From: an uncultured Lachnospiraceae bacterium
GTDB lineage: Bacteria > Bacillota > Clostridia > Lachnospirales > Lachnospiraceae
Length of the DNA: 64,000 nucleotides
Assembly: GCA_910585625.1 (NCBI GenBank)
Contig: CAJUFQ010000004.1
Span: 1-64,000, forward strand
Reading direction: 5' to 3'
In this document: piece after piece, positions 1 through 8,667 of the stretch
Layout: each line of letters begins with the position of its first letter
How positions within the stretch are numbered: position 1 is the stretch's first letter
Program-made: the position numbers and the translations under genes
Notes under the pieces: generated by a model
What the model saw: only the letters and a program-made list of their open reading frames with translations
What the model was told of the DNA's origin: nothing
Databases searched by the model: none

Positions 1-528
1 AAAAAAGTTTCTTACGCAGCAAGCTGCGGGGAATTAAACCCTGAGAGATTAAAATGGGATGACATCCATGAAGGCTACATCCTGATACATAACTCCATAA
101 AGCATAACCGCCTTAAGAATGAATTTTATCTTGATACAACAAAGACAAAGAAATCAAGGCAGTTCCCTATATGTGATGAAATAGCCGCCCTCCTCGAAAG
201 AATCCGAAAGGTTCAAGAAGAATCTGGATGTGCCAGCGAATTTATTTTTACAGATGGCAAAGGGGGATATATCAATGGGCAGCGAATCAGCGATTGTGCA
301 AAAAGATTAACAAATTATCTTAGTATACATGGCGGTGGAATTACTGCATTGAGAAAGACAATCAATTCTAACTTAAGACGAAACGGCGTTCCAGTAACTA
401 TGGTGGCAAGTATGCTCGGCCACACTCCCGAAGCGAACGAAAAATATTATACTTATGATACATCAAACCTTGCGGAAAAACAAAAAATCATCAAAGACAG
501 AAATGCTAAAGTTACCACTCTCGCATGA
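1..528 (+). CDS. Tyrosine recombinase/integrase, C-terminal part (5' end outside window)
   Basis: The open frame runs from the first base to TGA at 526-528, about 175 residues, and its start lies left of the window. It resembles the catalytic half of phage or ICE tyrosine integrases: an RLKWDDI segment, then ALRKTINSNLRRNG (box II arginine), LGHT with the box II histidine, and YYTYD with the nucleophilic tyrosine near the C-terminus. The histidine of the usual HxLR is threonine here (TALR), and the first catalytic arginine is not evident near the visible N-terminus. It would cut and rejoin DNA at an att site. It points at the 3' end of a tRNA-Pro gene 74 bases away, the usual arrangement at the end of an integrated element that would extend left of the window. 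Activity cannot be judged from the visible part. Confidence 0.85.
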   Translation, partial: KKVSYAASCGELNPERLKWDDIHEGYILIHNSIKHNRLKNEFYLDTTKTKKSRQFPICDEIAALLERIRKVQEESGCASEFIFTDGKGGYINGQRISDCAKRLTNYLSIHGGGITALRKTINSNLRRNGVPVTMVASMLGHTPEANEKYYTYDTSNLAEKQKIIKDRNAKVTTLA

Positions 529-601
529 AAACCTTAAGTAAACTTAAGTGATTTTTCCATCATTGATGATTCCCGAAAACCCTTGTAAAATATGCCAAAA
601 A

Positions 602-675
602 TCGATGCGACAGGATTTGAACCTGCGACCTCTGCGTCCCGAACGCAGCGCTCTACCAAGCTGAGCCACGCATCG
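602..675 (-). tRNA. tRNA-Pro (anticodon CGG)
   Basis: The minus strand folds as a complete cloverleaf. The acceptor stem CGATGCG pairs fully with CGCATCG, the D stem is GCTC/GAGC, the anticodon stem CTGCG/CGCAG encloses loop TTCGGGA (anticodon CGG, reads CCG), and the T arm contains GGTTCAAATCC. CCA is not encoded; the gene is followed by a short T run that can end transcription. The integrase fragment ends 74 bases from its 3' end, so the 3' half is a plausible attachment site. Confidence 0.95.
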
Positions 676-719
676 ACATCACTATGGCATAATAACATAT
701 ATTTTTCACTTTGTCAACA

Positions 720-2057
720 CTATTCTTTCTCTTCCATGACACTCATGTAAGCCGGACGGATAATCTTGCTCATCCCAATCAGCTCTTCCATGCGGTGTGC
801 GCTCCAGCCTACGATACGGGCAATCGCAAAGATTGCTGTGTATAATTCCATGGGGATGCCCATCATTTCATACACAAATCCGCTATAGAAGTCCACGTTG
901 GGGCTGACTCCCTTGAAAATTTTGCGCTCGCCGGCAATCAGCTTTGGCGCCAGCTTCTCAATGGTATTATACAAAAGCATGTCGTCCTCGCGATCCTTAG
1001 CTGCAGCAAGACGTTCCACATAGCCTTTGAACACACGCTCCCTGGGATCAGAAAGAGAATACACGGCATGGCCCATGCCATAAATCAGTCCCTTATGGTC
1101 AAACGCCTCCCCGGCAAGGATTTTCGCCAGATAAGCCTCAATTTCTTCCTCATCATGCACGTCCTTGATGTTCTCCCGGATATTTGCCATCATTTCCATT
1201 ACCTTGACATTCGCGCCGCCATGCTTGGGCCCCTTAAGGGATGACATAGCCGCTGCGATTGCAGAATACGTGTCAGAACCAGAAGACGTGACCACCCGGG
1301 TCGTAAACGTGGAATTGTTCCCGCCGCCATGCTCCATATGAAGAATCAAAGCCACATCCAGCACTTTTGCCTCAAGGCGGCTGTAATGCTTATTCGGACG
1401 CAACATCATCAGAAGGTTCTCTGCCGCCGATAATTCCGGCTCCGGCCTGTGTATATACATGCTGTCATCATTTTCGTAGTGGTTATATGCATGATAGCCG
1501 TATACGGCAAGCATGGGGAAGATGCTGATAAGCTCCATGCACTGCCTGAGGCTGTTTGTGACAATCTCCGGCGAATTCAGCTGGCTGTCATAAGATCCTA
1601 AGGTGAGGATGCTCCTCGTCATGGAATTCATGATATCCTTTGTGGGCGCTTTCATGATAACATCCCTGGTAAAATTTGTCGGGAGCGTCCGGCTCTGCGC
1701 CATGATCTTGCAAAATTCTTTCAGCTCATCCGTGCTTGGCATCTGGCCAAACAGCAGGAGATAGGCAATTTTTTCAAACCCATAGCCATTGTCCCCGATA
1801 CGCTGCACAAGATTCTGCACATTATACCCGCGGTACCAAAGCTGTCCGTCGCAAGGCGTCTGCACCCCATTTACTTTCTCAAAAGACACGATTTTGGAAA
1901 TTGTGGTAAGCCCGGTAAGCACACCCTTCCCATTCATATCGCGCAACCCTCTGTTTACCCCATACTCCTCAAACAATTTATCCGAAATACTGTCGTTTTT
2001 CCGGCAGACTGCTTCCTGTTTTATGGCATAATTCATCAACTCGTCTTCATTTCTCAT
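720..2057 (-). CDS. gltA: Citrate synthase
   Basis: The 445-residue protein condenses oxaloacetate and acetyl-CoA to citrate in the cytoplasm, feeding the oxidative branch toward 2-oxoglutarate and glutamate. Family signatures are present: the catalytic histidine in GPKHGGAN near residue 278, the second histidine in GMGHAVYS near 327, and the catalytic aspartate in NVDFYSG near 388. Length is normal for the family. The start is set by AGGAGGT a few bases before ATG. It lies 24 bases after the MarR-type regulator on the same strand, so the two are probably cotranscribed and the regulator may control it; no separate promoter is visible between them. A methylcitrate synthase role cannot be excluded, but no prp-like genes are nearby. 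Confidence 0.95.
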   Translation of the reverse strand: MRNEDELMNYAIKQEAVCRKNDSISDKLFEEYGVNRGLRDMNGKGVLTGLTTISKIVSFEKVNGVQTPCDGQLWYRGYNVQNLVQRIGDNGYGFEKIAYLLLFGQMPSTDELKEFCKIMAQSRTLPTNFTRDVIMKAPTKDIMNSMTRSILTLGSYDSQLNSPEIVTNSLRQCMELISIFPMLAVYGYHAYNHYENDDSMYIHRPEPELSAAENLLMMLRPNKHYSRLEAKVLDVALILHMEHGGGNNSTFTTRVVTSSGSDTYSAIAAAMSSLKGPKHGGANVKVMEMMANIRENIKDVHDEEEIEAYLAKILAGEAFDHKGLIYGMGHAVYSLSDPRERVFKGYVERLAAAKDREDDMLLYNTIEKLAPKLIAGERKIFKGVSPNVDFYSGFVYEMMGIPMELYTAIFAIARIVGWSAHRMEELIGMSKIIRPAYMSVMEEKE

Positions 2058-2081
2058 AGATTACCTCCTATCCATTCTGTC

Positions 2082-2525
2082 TCAGGTCTGATGCCCGAGC
2101 GCTTGTTTAATATTCTCATTCACTTTTCTGGACACCTGGAGCAGAACATCCCGTTCCTCCTGCGTGACCCCGTTGAGAATAATATCATACATCTGCTTGC
2201 GGAGCTTCGTAATCTCCTCCACAACCTCGACTGCCTTATCTGTGAGCATAATATGCATACATCTCCTGTCCGACTGATCCTGGACGGCATAAATCAGCCG
2301 CTGGCTCTCCATCCTGCCAATCGATTGCGAAATGTGGCCTTTATTAAACAAATTAAGGTCGCTGATGTCCTTGGGCGTATTACGCTCTCCAGACTTAAAG
2401 AGAAAATACAAAATATCAATGTCTACTTTTCTAAGATCGTATTCCCTGCGCATATCCTCAATCCTACGATTGTAGAATTTCTGGAATTGAGTACCCTGCA
2501 GAAGACCTTCCAGCATCCAGTCCAT
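2082..2525 (-). CDS. MarR-family transcriptional regulator
   Basis: A 147-residue winged-helix regulator. The central part DIDILYFLFKSGERNTPKDISDLNLFNKGHISQSIGRM matches the MarR helix-turn-helix in layout (key stretch KGHISQSIGRME), followed by a wing with DQSDRRCMHIMLT, typical of MarR proteins (D-x-R-D/R wing). A longer frame opens upstream, but ATG at 2525 is chosen because GAGGTGG precedes it correctly and a consensus promoter ends about 30 bases before it. It is first in a probable operon with citrate synthase. Its ligand is unknown. Regulating its own promoter, and therefore citrate synthase, is the simplest inference. Confidence 0.85.
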   Translation of the reverse strand: MDWMLEGLLQGTQFQKFYNRRIEDMRREYDLRKVDIDILYFLFKSGERNTPKDISDLNLFNKGHISQSIGRMESQRLIYAVQDQSDRRCMHIMLTDKAVEVVEEITKLRKQMYDIILNGVTQEERDVLLQVSRKVNENIKQALGHQT

Positions 2526-2555
2526 CTGACCCACCTCATAGTTTAATTTTAAACC

Positions 2556-2584
2556 AATATACCACTTATCTGCCTGAAAGTCAA
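2556..2584 (-). promoter_or_regulatory. Sigma-A promoter of the marR-gltA operon
   Basis: On the minus strand TTGACT (2579-2584) and TATATT (2556-2561) are separated by exactly 17 bases, about 30 bases before the MarR start codon. Confidence 0.75.
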
Positions 2585-3035
2585 CTGCCGCACTGGTAAC
2601 GACAGGCCTGCAACATGCATAAAATGCATATTTTCTTGAAATTTTATACAATTTTTACGTTTTCTTTACGTTTTTACGCCGTAGCAGCCCCTTTCTTTTA
2701 CACAGAGACTGTTATTTTTCTGCTGCTTGGCCTGCATCTTGGCCATAATTTTCTGCCTGGTCCTTTTAAGGCGTTCAGCCTGTTACTGTTGTCACCATCT
2801 ATATTGATTTGCCATAGGAAAAATTGATTTTGAATTTCCCCATTTTTTTATTAGCTATTATTTTACAATCAAAAGCCCTTATTCCCTTTGGCAATATAGA
2901 CATCTTGCACAAAAAGTGTCTGGAAACCTAGCGTTCCATAGCGCTTTTCTGTGCAAAGTGTTTCCGGCACGTTGTGATGGAAACCTTTTGGAACTAGGAA
3001 ACGTAATAATGGGGAAACTCAAAAAAATTTATTTA
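2585..3035. other. Long intergenic stretch, no gene seen
   Basis: AT-rich DNA between divergent marR and the HD-GYP gene. Short open frames here have neither a ribosome site nor a recognisable product. Near the right end there is an imperfect inverted repeat (2905-2916 with 2944-2956) and four GGAAAC/GTTTCC copies (2922-2927, 2960-2965, 2979-2984, 2997-3002) just before the promoter at 3036. These could be regulatory sites. Confidence 0.5.
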
Positions 3036-3064
3036 TTGACAAATCCCTTCTTTATTTTTATACT
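3036..3064 (+). promoter_or_regulatory. Sigma-A promoter of the HD-GYP gene
   Basis: TTGACA (3036-3041), a 17-base spacer and TATACT (3059-3064). Transcription would begin near 3071, leaving a leader of about 100 bases that contains a perfect 17-bp hairpin. Confidence 0.8.
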
Positions 3065-3102
3065 TAATAGTGTAATATTTTTACTTCTCATTATTTTAAT
3101 AT

Positions 3103-3141
3103 CCGTAACTTATATTTTTCCCCAAAAAATATAAGTTACGG
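3103..3141 (+). repeat. Perfect 17-bp inverted repeat in the HD-GYP leader
   Basis: CCGTAACTTATATTTTT (3103-3119) and its exact reverse complement (3125-3141) flank a 5-base loop. It lies inside the predicted transcript, 30 bases before the start codon, and is not followed by a U tract, so it does not look like a normal terminator. It may be an operator, an RNA-stabilising hairpin or the remnant of a small repeat. Confidence 0.8.
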
Positions 3142-3170
3142 AGCTTATATCTAACACAGGGAGAGCGAAG

Positions 3171-4382
3171 ATGAAAAATTTACCCATCAAAGATTTAGAG
3201 CCGGGAATGATTACGGAAGAAGCAATTTATACCAGCCGCGGACAGTTAGTTATGGAAGAGGGTACGGTATTGACCGCCGAGCTGATTTCCCGCCTTTCCT
3301 TTTACAGCATTTATGATGCGAACGTCAAAGACACAGAAGGAACCTCAGAAAAGGCAATGTCTTCCGATGGGGATAACATCCAGGAAACTGCGGATACGCC
3401 AGCGGAAGCCACAGATGAGCCTGAGAAGGCTGCTAACACGCCAAATCAAGCCGCACAGGCAGCAGAACCAGCCAATCCGGCGTCCAGCCTCACCTCTGAC
3501 GTTTTCTATTCACAGAAAGTAAAATCACAGCCGGAATTTTTAGAATTCCAGATTACATACAATAAAGAAGTTAATTCTATCAAGGAAATCTTTGATTCTG
3601 TCATCAAGAACCCGGCAGCGCCTATAGATTTCCACCAGATTCTCAGCGATTTTACCGAATTGATTGCCTCCTGCAGGACGACCGTCGCGCTGTTTGACAA
3701 GCTCCACAACATGCGCCAGGACGAGGACAGCGTTTATGCACACTGCCTGAATGTTGCGCTGATATCCCGCATGATGGGCAAATGGCTGAAGCTGGATGAC
3801 AGCGAGCGTGACATCCTGACTTTATGCGGGCTGTTTCATGACATCGGCAAGATTTCGATTCCCAATGAGATTTTAAACAAACCTGATAAATACACGGACG
3901 AGGAGTTTGCACTGATCCAGCAGCATCCGTTGTTCAGCTATAAGCTTCTCAAACAGCAGCCAATCGACGAACGCATCAAGCAAGCCGCCCTCCAGCATCA
4001 TGAACGTTGGGATGGCTCTGGATACCCACAGAAAATTGCGGGTGACACCCTGGACGATTTTGCAGCGATTGTAGCTATTGCCGACGTATACGACGCAACG
4101 ACGGCTGCACGTTCCTACCGTCCGCCGCTGTGCCCATTCCAGGCAATCAGCATGTTCGAAAAAGACGGGCTGCAGAAATACCATCCGAAATACATACTGA
4201 CTTTCCTAAACCGTATTGCAACGACTTACCAGCACAACCGGATTCTTTTGAACAATGGGCATAGCGCGAATATCGTAATGATCAATCCAAGCAACCTGAC
4301 CAGGCCCATGATTCAGACCGATGACGGTACCGTCATCGACATGCTGGATAACCCGGAAATGGAAATCATCAAGATTATCTGA
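3171..4382 (+). CDS. HD-GYP domain protein, probable c-di-GMP phosphodiesterase
   Basis: A 403-residue cytoplasmic protein. The N-terminal 60 residues (LPIKDLEPGMITEEAIYT) resemble the DUF3391-like domain that often precedes HD-GYP. Residues about 60-110 are an Ala/Glu/Pro-rich linker. The C-terminal half is a full HD-GYP domain: HCLNVALI, the FHDIGK metal-binding pair near 222, QQHP, and HHERWDGSGYP near 275-285, the GYP signature. Such enzymes hydrolyse c-di-GMP to pGpG or GMP and so lower a second messenger that controls motility, attachment or sporulation. AGGGAGAG precedes the ATG. It is transcribed alone from its own promoter and ends at a hairpin terminator. No GGDEF partner is present in the window. 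Confidence 0.9.
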   Translation: MKNLPIKDLEPGMITEEAIYTSRGQLVMEEGTVLTAELISRLSFYSIYDANVKDTEGTSEKAMSSDGDNIQETADTPAEATDEPEKAANTPNQAAQAAEPANPASSLTSDVFYSQKVKSQPEFLEFQITYNKEVNSIKEIFDSVIKNPAAPIDFHQILSDFTELIASCRTTVALFDKLHNMRQDEDSVYAHCLNVALISRMMGKWLKLDDSERDILTLCGLFHDIGKISIPNEILNKPDKYTDEEFALIQQHPLFSYKLLKQQPIDERIKQAALQHHERWDGSGYPQKIAGDTLDDFAAIVAIADVYDATTAARSYRPPLCPFQAISMFEKDGLQKYHPKYILTFLNRIATTYQHNRILLNNGHSANIVMINPSNLTRPMIQTDDGTVIDMLDNPEMEIIKII

Positions 4383-4410
4383 CCTATCGGCGAAGCCACA
4401 TCATAAGCAA

Positions 4411-4453
4411 ACCAGGCCCTTCCACATCAATAGAAGGAGCCTGGTATTTTATT
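4411..4453 (+). terminator. Terminator after the HD-GYP gene
   Basis: Stem ACCAGGCCCTTC (4411-4422) pairs with GAAGGAGCCTGGT (4433-4445, one bulged A) and is followed by ATTTTATT. It lies between the convergent HD-GYP and beta-glucuronidase genes. Confidence 0.75.
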
Positions 4454-4461
4454 GCCGCACG

Positions 4462-6285
4462 CTATTTCTTATACTCAAAATCCGGTATTTTCTTCCAACG
4501 GTTCCTGAAATAATGGGCCACAAGCTTCGGCCTGCGTTCCCTGGTAAATATGCCTTTCTTATTTCCCTGGACGCGCAGCAAGCTTTGGCTGGTAGCAAAG
4601 TCTGCAAAGTTCCAGGTCTGCTCGCCCACGACCATGCCGTAATCGTCAAACACGCCGTTGTTCATCTTGTAATATTCTACCTGGTATTCCTCCGTGTACA
4701 TGACCGGGGTCGTATCGTGGAATCCCATCACCGTATCTGCGCCATACTCCGTGAAGATTACGGGCTTGCCGACTTCCTTCCAGAAATCCAGTTCTTTGCG
4801 CAGCGCAACTTCCGGCCCTTTGAGATCTGGGCCTCCAAAATACCATCCATAGTAACGGTTCAGGCAGATGACATCGCTCAGCTTTGCGCTGCAGTCCTTT
4901 TCCGGTTCTGCCATCTGGACGCTGACCAGCGTACATGGACGTTTCTGCGGATCCAATTCCCGCGCCAGATCGTACAAAGGCTTAAAATATTCATAGGCTC
5001 CCTCCGCTGCGGAATCCGGCTCATTGGCAATGCTCCACATGACCACGCAGGCATGATTCTTATCCCGCAAGATTAAGTCCCGCACGACTTCCTTGTGGTG
5101 TTCCAGAGTCTTCACCCCATGTTCCGGATCGAAAGTCCCGACTTTCTGGCCGCCGAAATTCGCGCCGCCGCCAAACTGCAGATTGACTCCCACAGCCGTC
5201 GTCTCATCGATGACCACGATGCCTTCCCGATCGCAGAGGCGCATCATCTCCTCACTGTAGGGATAATGGCTGGTCCGGAAGCTGTTTGCCCCCTGCCACC
5301 TCATCAGGGAAATGTCTTTCGTGTTCATCGGAAGGTTGATGCCCCTGCCATTGGGAAATGTATCTTCATGCTTCCCATAGCCTTTAAAATAGAAAGGCTT
5401 TTCATTGATGAGAAACTTTCCTCCCTCCACACGCACTGTGCGCACGCCATAAGGCAAGGTATACACATCCTTGCCGTAAGTTACCTTAACCTCGTAAAGA
5501 TATGCCTGCAAGGGCTGCCAGAGATGCACATGCTCTATATGCAGCATTCCCGACGCTCCCTTGCCTTCTGCTACCTTATGGCCTTCCTCGTCAAACACTT
5601 CTACCTTGCATCCGCATCCCGCATCACACTCGCCGCCCTCCGTCTGGATACGGTAGGAAATGTCCGCGCTGCCTCCTTCTGCCTGTGACGTAAGGGCAAT
5701 GTCTTGGATATAAGCGGATGGCGTGGTATATATCCTCACCGGGCGCGTAATTCCGCAGTAATTAAAGAAATCAAAATTCGGATGGTTCTGCGGCTTGGAA
5801 TCCCCGGCTCCCGCCATCCCCCCCATGAGGCCGCCCAGCATATCTGCTTTGCCGCCTACCGGCAAGGTCGTGTAATCAATCACATTGTCCACGGCAATCG
5901 TCAGCAGATGCTCTCCTTCGGTCATCAAATCGGCAATCTCCGTCTCGAAGGGCAGGAATCCCCCCCGGTGTTCGCAGAGCAGCTTGCCGTCCAGGTAGAC
6001 TCTCGCATGGTGGGTCACTGCGTCGCACCTAAGCACCACGCGTTCCCCGGCAGCTATCTGCGGCAGCGAAATCTTTCGCTGGTAAAATACCCAGCCATAA
6101 TGATCCCTGAAATCAACTCCTTCTTTCAAATCATTATAAGAAGCGGGAACCGGCATCGTCATCGCATCCTTTAACGGTTTTTCCTGCCACTTTTCCTCAA
6201 ACCCTTTGCCATTGTCCAGTTTAAAATCCCATACGCCGCTCAAATCACAGAGAAAGCGGGATGGCGTCAGAATCGGATATAACAT
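4462..6285 (-). CDS. uidA: Beta-glucuronidase (GH2)
   Basis: A 607-residue glycoside hydrolase family 2 enzyme that releases glucuronic acid from glucuronides. An N-terminal sugar-binding jelly roll starts with LSGVWDFKLDNG, an Ig-like domain follows, then a TIM barrel. IANEPDS (about residue 420) holds the acid/base glutamate and FTEYGAD (about 511) the nucleophile. GNKKGIFTRERRPK (about 574) carries the NxK motif that contacts the glucuronate carboxylate and separates glucuronidases from galactosidases. Large blocks match E. coli UidA (LNRYYGWY, GEQTWNFADFATSQ). The glycine-rich segment at about 365-385 occupies the position of the active-site loop 1. There is no signal peptide, so it acts in the cytoplasm on imported substrate. 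It follows the symporter gene by 73 bases with a good AGGAGG site. Confidence 0.95.
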   Translation of the reverse strand: MLYPILTPSRFLCDLSGVWDFKLDNGKGFEEKWQEKPLKDAMTMPVPASYNDLKEGVDFRDHYGWVFYQRKISLPQIAAGERVVLRCDAVTHHARVYLDGKLLCEHRGGFLPFETEIADLMTEGEHLLTIAVDNVIDYTTLPVGGKADMLGGLMGGMAGAGDSKPQNHPNFDFFNYCGITRPVRIYTTPSAYIQDIALTSQAEGGSADISYRIQTEGGECDAGCGCKVEVFDEEGHKVAEGKGASGMLHIEHVHLWQPLQAYLYEVKVTYGKDVYTLPYGVRTVRVEGGKFLINEKPFYFKGYGKHEDTFPNGRGINLPMNTKDISLMRWQGANSFRTSHYPYSEEMMRLCDREGIVVIDETTAVGVNLQFGGGANFGGQKVGTFDPEHGVKTLEHHKEVVRDLILRDKNHACVVMWSIANEPDSAAEGAYEYFKPLYDLARELDPQKRPCTLVSVQMAEPEKDCSAKLSDVICLNRYYGWYFGGPDLKGPEVALRKELDFWKEVGKPVIFTEYGADTVMGFHDTTPVMYTEEYQVEYYKMNNGVFDDYGMVVGEQTWNFADFATSQSLLRVQGNKKGIFTRERRPKLVAHYFRNRWKKIPDFEYKK

Positions 6286-6358
6286 TTGTTGTCCTCCTTC
6301 GCACGAAACTTATGCGTTTTCTTATTACCTTGCCCGCAAACCCTGATTTCTATACAAT

Positions 6359-7708
6359 TCAGATGCTTCCTTCTATACTGCCTTGCATTCTTTTTCTTCT
6401 TCTATCCAATTCTTGGGTCATTTCGTTTCGCAGCCCATCCAGCTTATAAAAATAGGTAAGCGCGGCTATCAATGCACAAAGCACAACAGGAATCCATATA
6501 AAACAGATTTCAATATAAGAAAGCGCTTTTTCCGTCTGGGCTGCATTGGCAATGTATCCGCCATTTTTTAAGAATACGCCGATAACGAAACTGGTCAATC
6601 CCATCCCGCCTTTTACGAAAAATCCCTGGAAAGCTGCAATCAGCCCCGCAATACTGGCATTTTTCTTATATTCCGAATAGTCGATGACGTCCGGCTGCAT
6701 CGCAAACGTAATCCCAAAGATACCATAAATACCTAATCCGGTAACAACTAACCCTCCCAAAAGGCAGGCGGCGGAATCCTTTCCAACAAAGATCAACAGG
6801 TCTCCTATTATGTACAGGGCAACGCTAAGAAACATCAGGTTCTTCTTGCTATATTTCTTTTCAAGCGCAGGAAGAAGCAGTAACATCGGAAGACCTGAGA
6901 GAATCCCTAATAACCCTACCAGGGAAAGCCACTCCGTCCTGCCCAGATTGTATTTAAAATAATAAATTACTGTTGTGCTTCTAACCACATAAAGTGAGAA
7001 ATAAAATAAATTCAATAAGAACAATATCCACGCCTGTCCGGTAAGGGCCTTAAAGTCTTCCTTAAGAGAACCATGTTTCTGGTTAACGGCAGGCGGTACT
7101 ACCTCTTTCGTACTGGCAAATGTAATGAAAAAAATGCACATAGCAGCAATGCCATAAACAGTCATTGTGGCAAGATAGCCCTTCTCCTCATTACCTCCTC
7201 CAAAAAATTGCACGAGAGGCGTTGTGATTGACATCACAACAGCAGTTCCCACCATTGCACAGACCATTCTTGCGGATACCAGCACATCCCTCTCATGAAC
7301 ATCAGAAGTGAGTCTGGGAACGATTGTATTCAACGGGATATTTACGACCGTATATGCTGTGCAAAGCAGGCAATATGTGACATATGCCCAAACCAATTTC
7401 CCATTTGCGCTGAAATCTGGAATCAAAAAGGTCAGAAAGGTAAATACCGCAAAAGGCACTGCTCCAAACAGAAAATACGGCCTTCCCTGCCCCCATCTCG
7501 TATGAGTCCGGTCTACTATCAGACCCATCCCCGTATCTGTAAATGCATCAATAAATTTTGTAACCAGCATCATTGTCCCTGCTGCAGCCGCAGTAATCCC
7601 AAATACATCCGTGTAAAAAACCATAAGGTAGGATGCCATCGTGCTGAAAACCAGGTTACATCCCAAATCCCCAATCCCATATCCAATACGCTTTCCCCAT
7701 TTTTTCAT
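6359..7708 (-). CDS. GPH-family sugar:cation symporter, probable glucuronide transporter
   Basis: A 449-residue, 12-helix membrane protein of the glycoside-pentoside-hexuronide family (MelB/UidB/XynP type). It starts MKKWGKRIGYGIGDLG and has the family loop DAFTDTGMGLIVDRTHTRWG with acidic residues that bind the coupling cation, then GRPYFLFGAVPF. It sits between the SDR and beta-glucuronidase genes, 23 and 73 bases away, on the same strand, like UidB next to UidA in E. coli. Import of glucuronides is therefore the likely function, an inference from context rather than a substrate-specific motif. GAAAGGAAGG precedes the start. Confidence 0.88.
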   Translation of the reverse strand: MKKWGKRIGYGIGDLGCNLVFSTMASYLMVFYTDVFGITAAAAGTMMLVTKFIDAFTDTGMGLIVDRTHTRWGQGRPYFLFGAVPFAVFTFLTFLIPDFSANGKLVWAYVTYCLLCTAYTVVNIPLNTIVPRLTSDVHERDVLVSARMVCAMVGTAVVMSITTPLVQFFGGGNEEKGYLATMTVYGIAAMCIFFITFASTKEVVPPAVNQKHGSLKEDFKALTGQAWILFLLNLFYFSLYVVRSTTVIYYFKYNLGRTEWLSLVGLLGILSGLPMLLLLPALEKKYSKKNLMFLSVALYIIGDLLIFVGKDSAACLLGGLVVTGLGIYGIFGITFAMQPDVIDYSEYKKNASIAGLIAAFQGFFVKGGMGLTSFVIGVFLKNGGYIANAAQTEKALSYIEICFIWIPVVLCALIAALTYFYKLDGLRNEMTQELDRRRKRMQGSIEGSI

Positions 7709-7731
7709 GTCTTCCTTCCTTTCTCCTTATC

Positions 7732-8508
7732 TTAGAAGCAGGTAAACGCTCCATCAATAATGAAATCAGATCCCGTAGTAAAAGTGCTTGTGTCCCCGGC
7801 AAGGTATACACAGATTGATTCCAATTCTTCCGGTCTTCCCATTCTTCCCAAAGGCGCCATCTGATTCCATTTTTCAATCAATGGGATCAGGGTCGGAGAA
7901 TTCAGCGTCAGTTCCGTCCCGATATATCCTGGGCTGATACTGTTGACACGTACCCCACGCTTTGCCCATTCAATGGCAAGAGACTTCGTCAGCTGGATGA
8001 CCCCCGCCTTCGACGCATTATATGCACACTGCGGCTGCGGGACATTCACAATATGCGCTGACATAGAAGCTGTATTTATAATGGAACCTCCGCCATGTTC
8101 CAGCATATATTTCCCAGCTGTAATATCCGTAAGGAAAATCCCATTCAGATTGATATTAATTACCTTATTCCATTGCTCATATGTCATTTCCTCTGCCGGA
8201 GCGTTGATGCAGATTCCTGCGTTATTATGGCAGAAATCAAGTCCTCCCAACTCCTTTATGACATGCTCCACCATTGCTTCTACCTGTTCTTTATCTGTAC
8301 AGTCAGTTCCAACGGCGATGACTTTCCTTCCTGTCTTTTCCGCCAATTCCCCAGCGGTCTTCCTGGCCTCGTCAACATCCAAATCCACGATAGCTACATC
8401 AGCGCCAGCCTCTGCGAACGCAGTCGCCGTACTCTTTCCGATTCCTCTCGCTGCTCCTGTTACAAACCCTTTCTTTCCATCCAGTCTCATTTTTTCAATA
8501 ATTCCCAT
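7732..8508 (-). CDS. SDR-family NAD(P)-dependent dehydrogenase in the glucuronide operon
   Basis: A 258-residue classical short-chain dehydrogenase. TGAARGIG is the cofactor-binding glycine motif, NNAG stabilises the sheet, and the catalytic Ser/Tyr/Lys are in TASMSA and YNASK. Aspartate at the end of the second strand (VDLDVDE) suggests NAD(H) preference. It is the first gene of the operon with the symporter and glucuronidase. A role in uronate breakdown, such as a fructuronate-reductase-like step, or oxidation of a released aglycone would fit, but SDR sequences do not show substrate. Start is the ATG after AAGGAGAAC. Confidence 0.85.
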   Translation of the reverse strand: MGIIEKMRLDGKKGFVTGAARGIGKSTATAFAEAGADVAIVDLDVDEARKTAGELAEKTGRKVIAVGTDCTDKEQVEAMVEHVIKELGGLDFCHNNAGICINAPAEEMTYEQWNKVININLNGIFLTDITAGKYMLEHGGGSIINTASMSAHIVNVPQPQCAYNASKAGVIQLTKSLAIEWAKRGVRVNSISPGYIGTELTLNSPTLIPLIEKWNQMAPLGRMGRPEELESICVYLAGDTSTFTTGSDFIIDGAFTCF

Positions 8509-8531
8509 AGTGTTCTCCTTTCATTAAACTT

Positions 8532-8543
8532 ATTTTGTAAAAT
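8532..8543. promoter_or_regulatory. Candidate ROK-repressor operator in the glucuronide operon leader
   Basis: ATTTTGTAAAAT lies about 15-26 bases after the predicted transcription start. The longer context closely matches the perfect palindrome at 8674-8691 next to the divergent ROK gene. Confidence 0.6.
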
Positions 8544-8564
8544 CATTTATCAAATTGTAATTAC

Positions 8565-8593
8565 ATAATAAGTCGTCGTAAGAGATTTGTCAA
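8565..8593 (-). promoter_or_regulatory. Promoter of the SDR-symporter-glucuronidase operon
   Basis: Minus-strand TTGACA (8588-8593), a 17-base spacer and TATTAT (8565-8570). A 10-bp palindrome TGTAATTACA (8556-8565) covers the edge of the -10 and the start site. Confidence 0.8.
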
Positions 8594-8667
8594 TCTGCAA
8601 TAATAAATAATATTTCCGAAGAAATTTTATACAAAAAGCACAATAGATTTGGTTTACCGTTATATGG

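Noticed and set aside
2615..3134. Short plus-strand open frames of about 70 codons before the HD-GYP gene
   Set aside because: No ribosome sites and low-complexity AT-rich translation; one crosses the promoter and hairpin.
4321..5688. Long plus-strand open frames opposite the beta-glucuronidase gene
   Set aside because: They have no ribosome site or family signature and are mirror frames of a well-supported GH2 gene.
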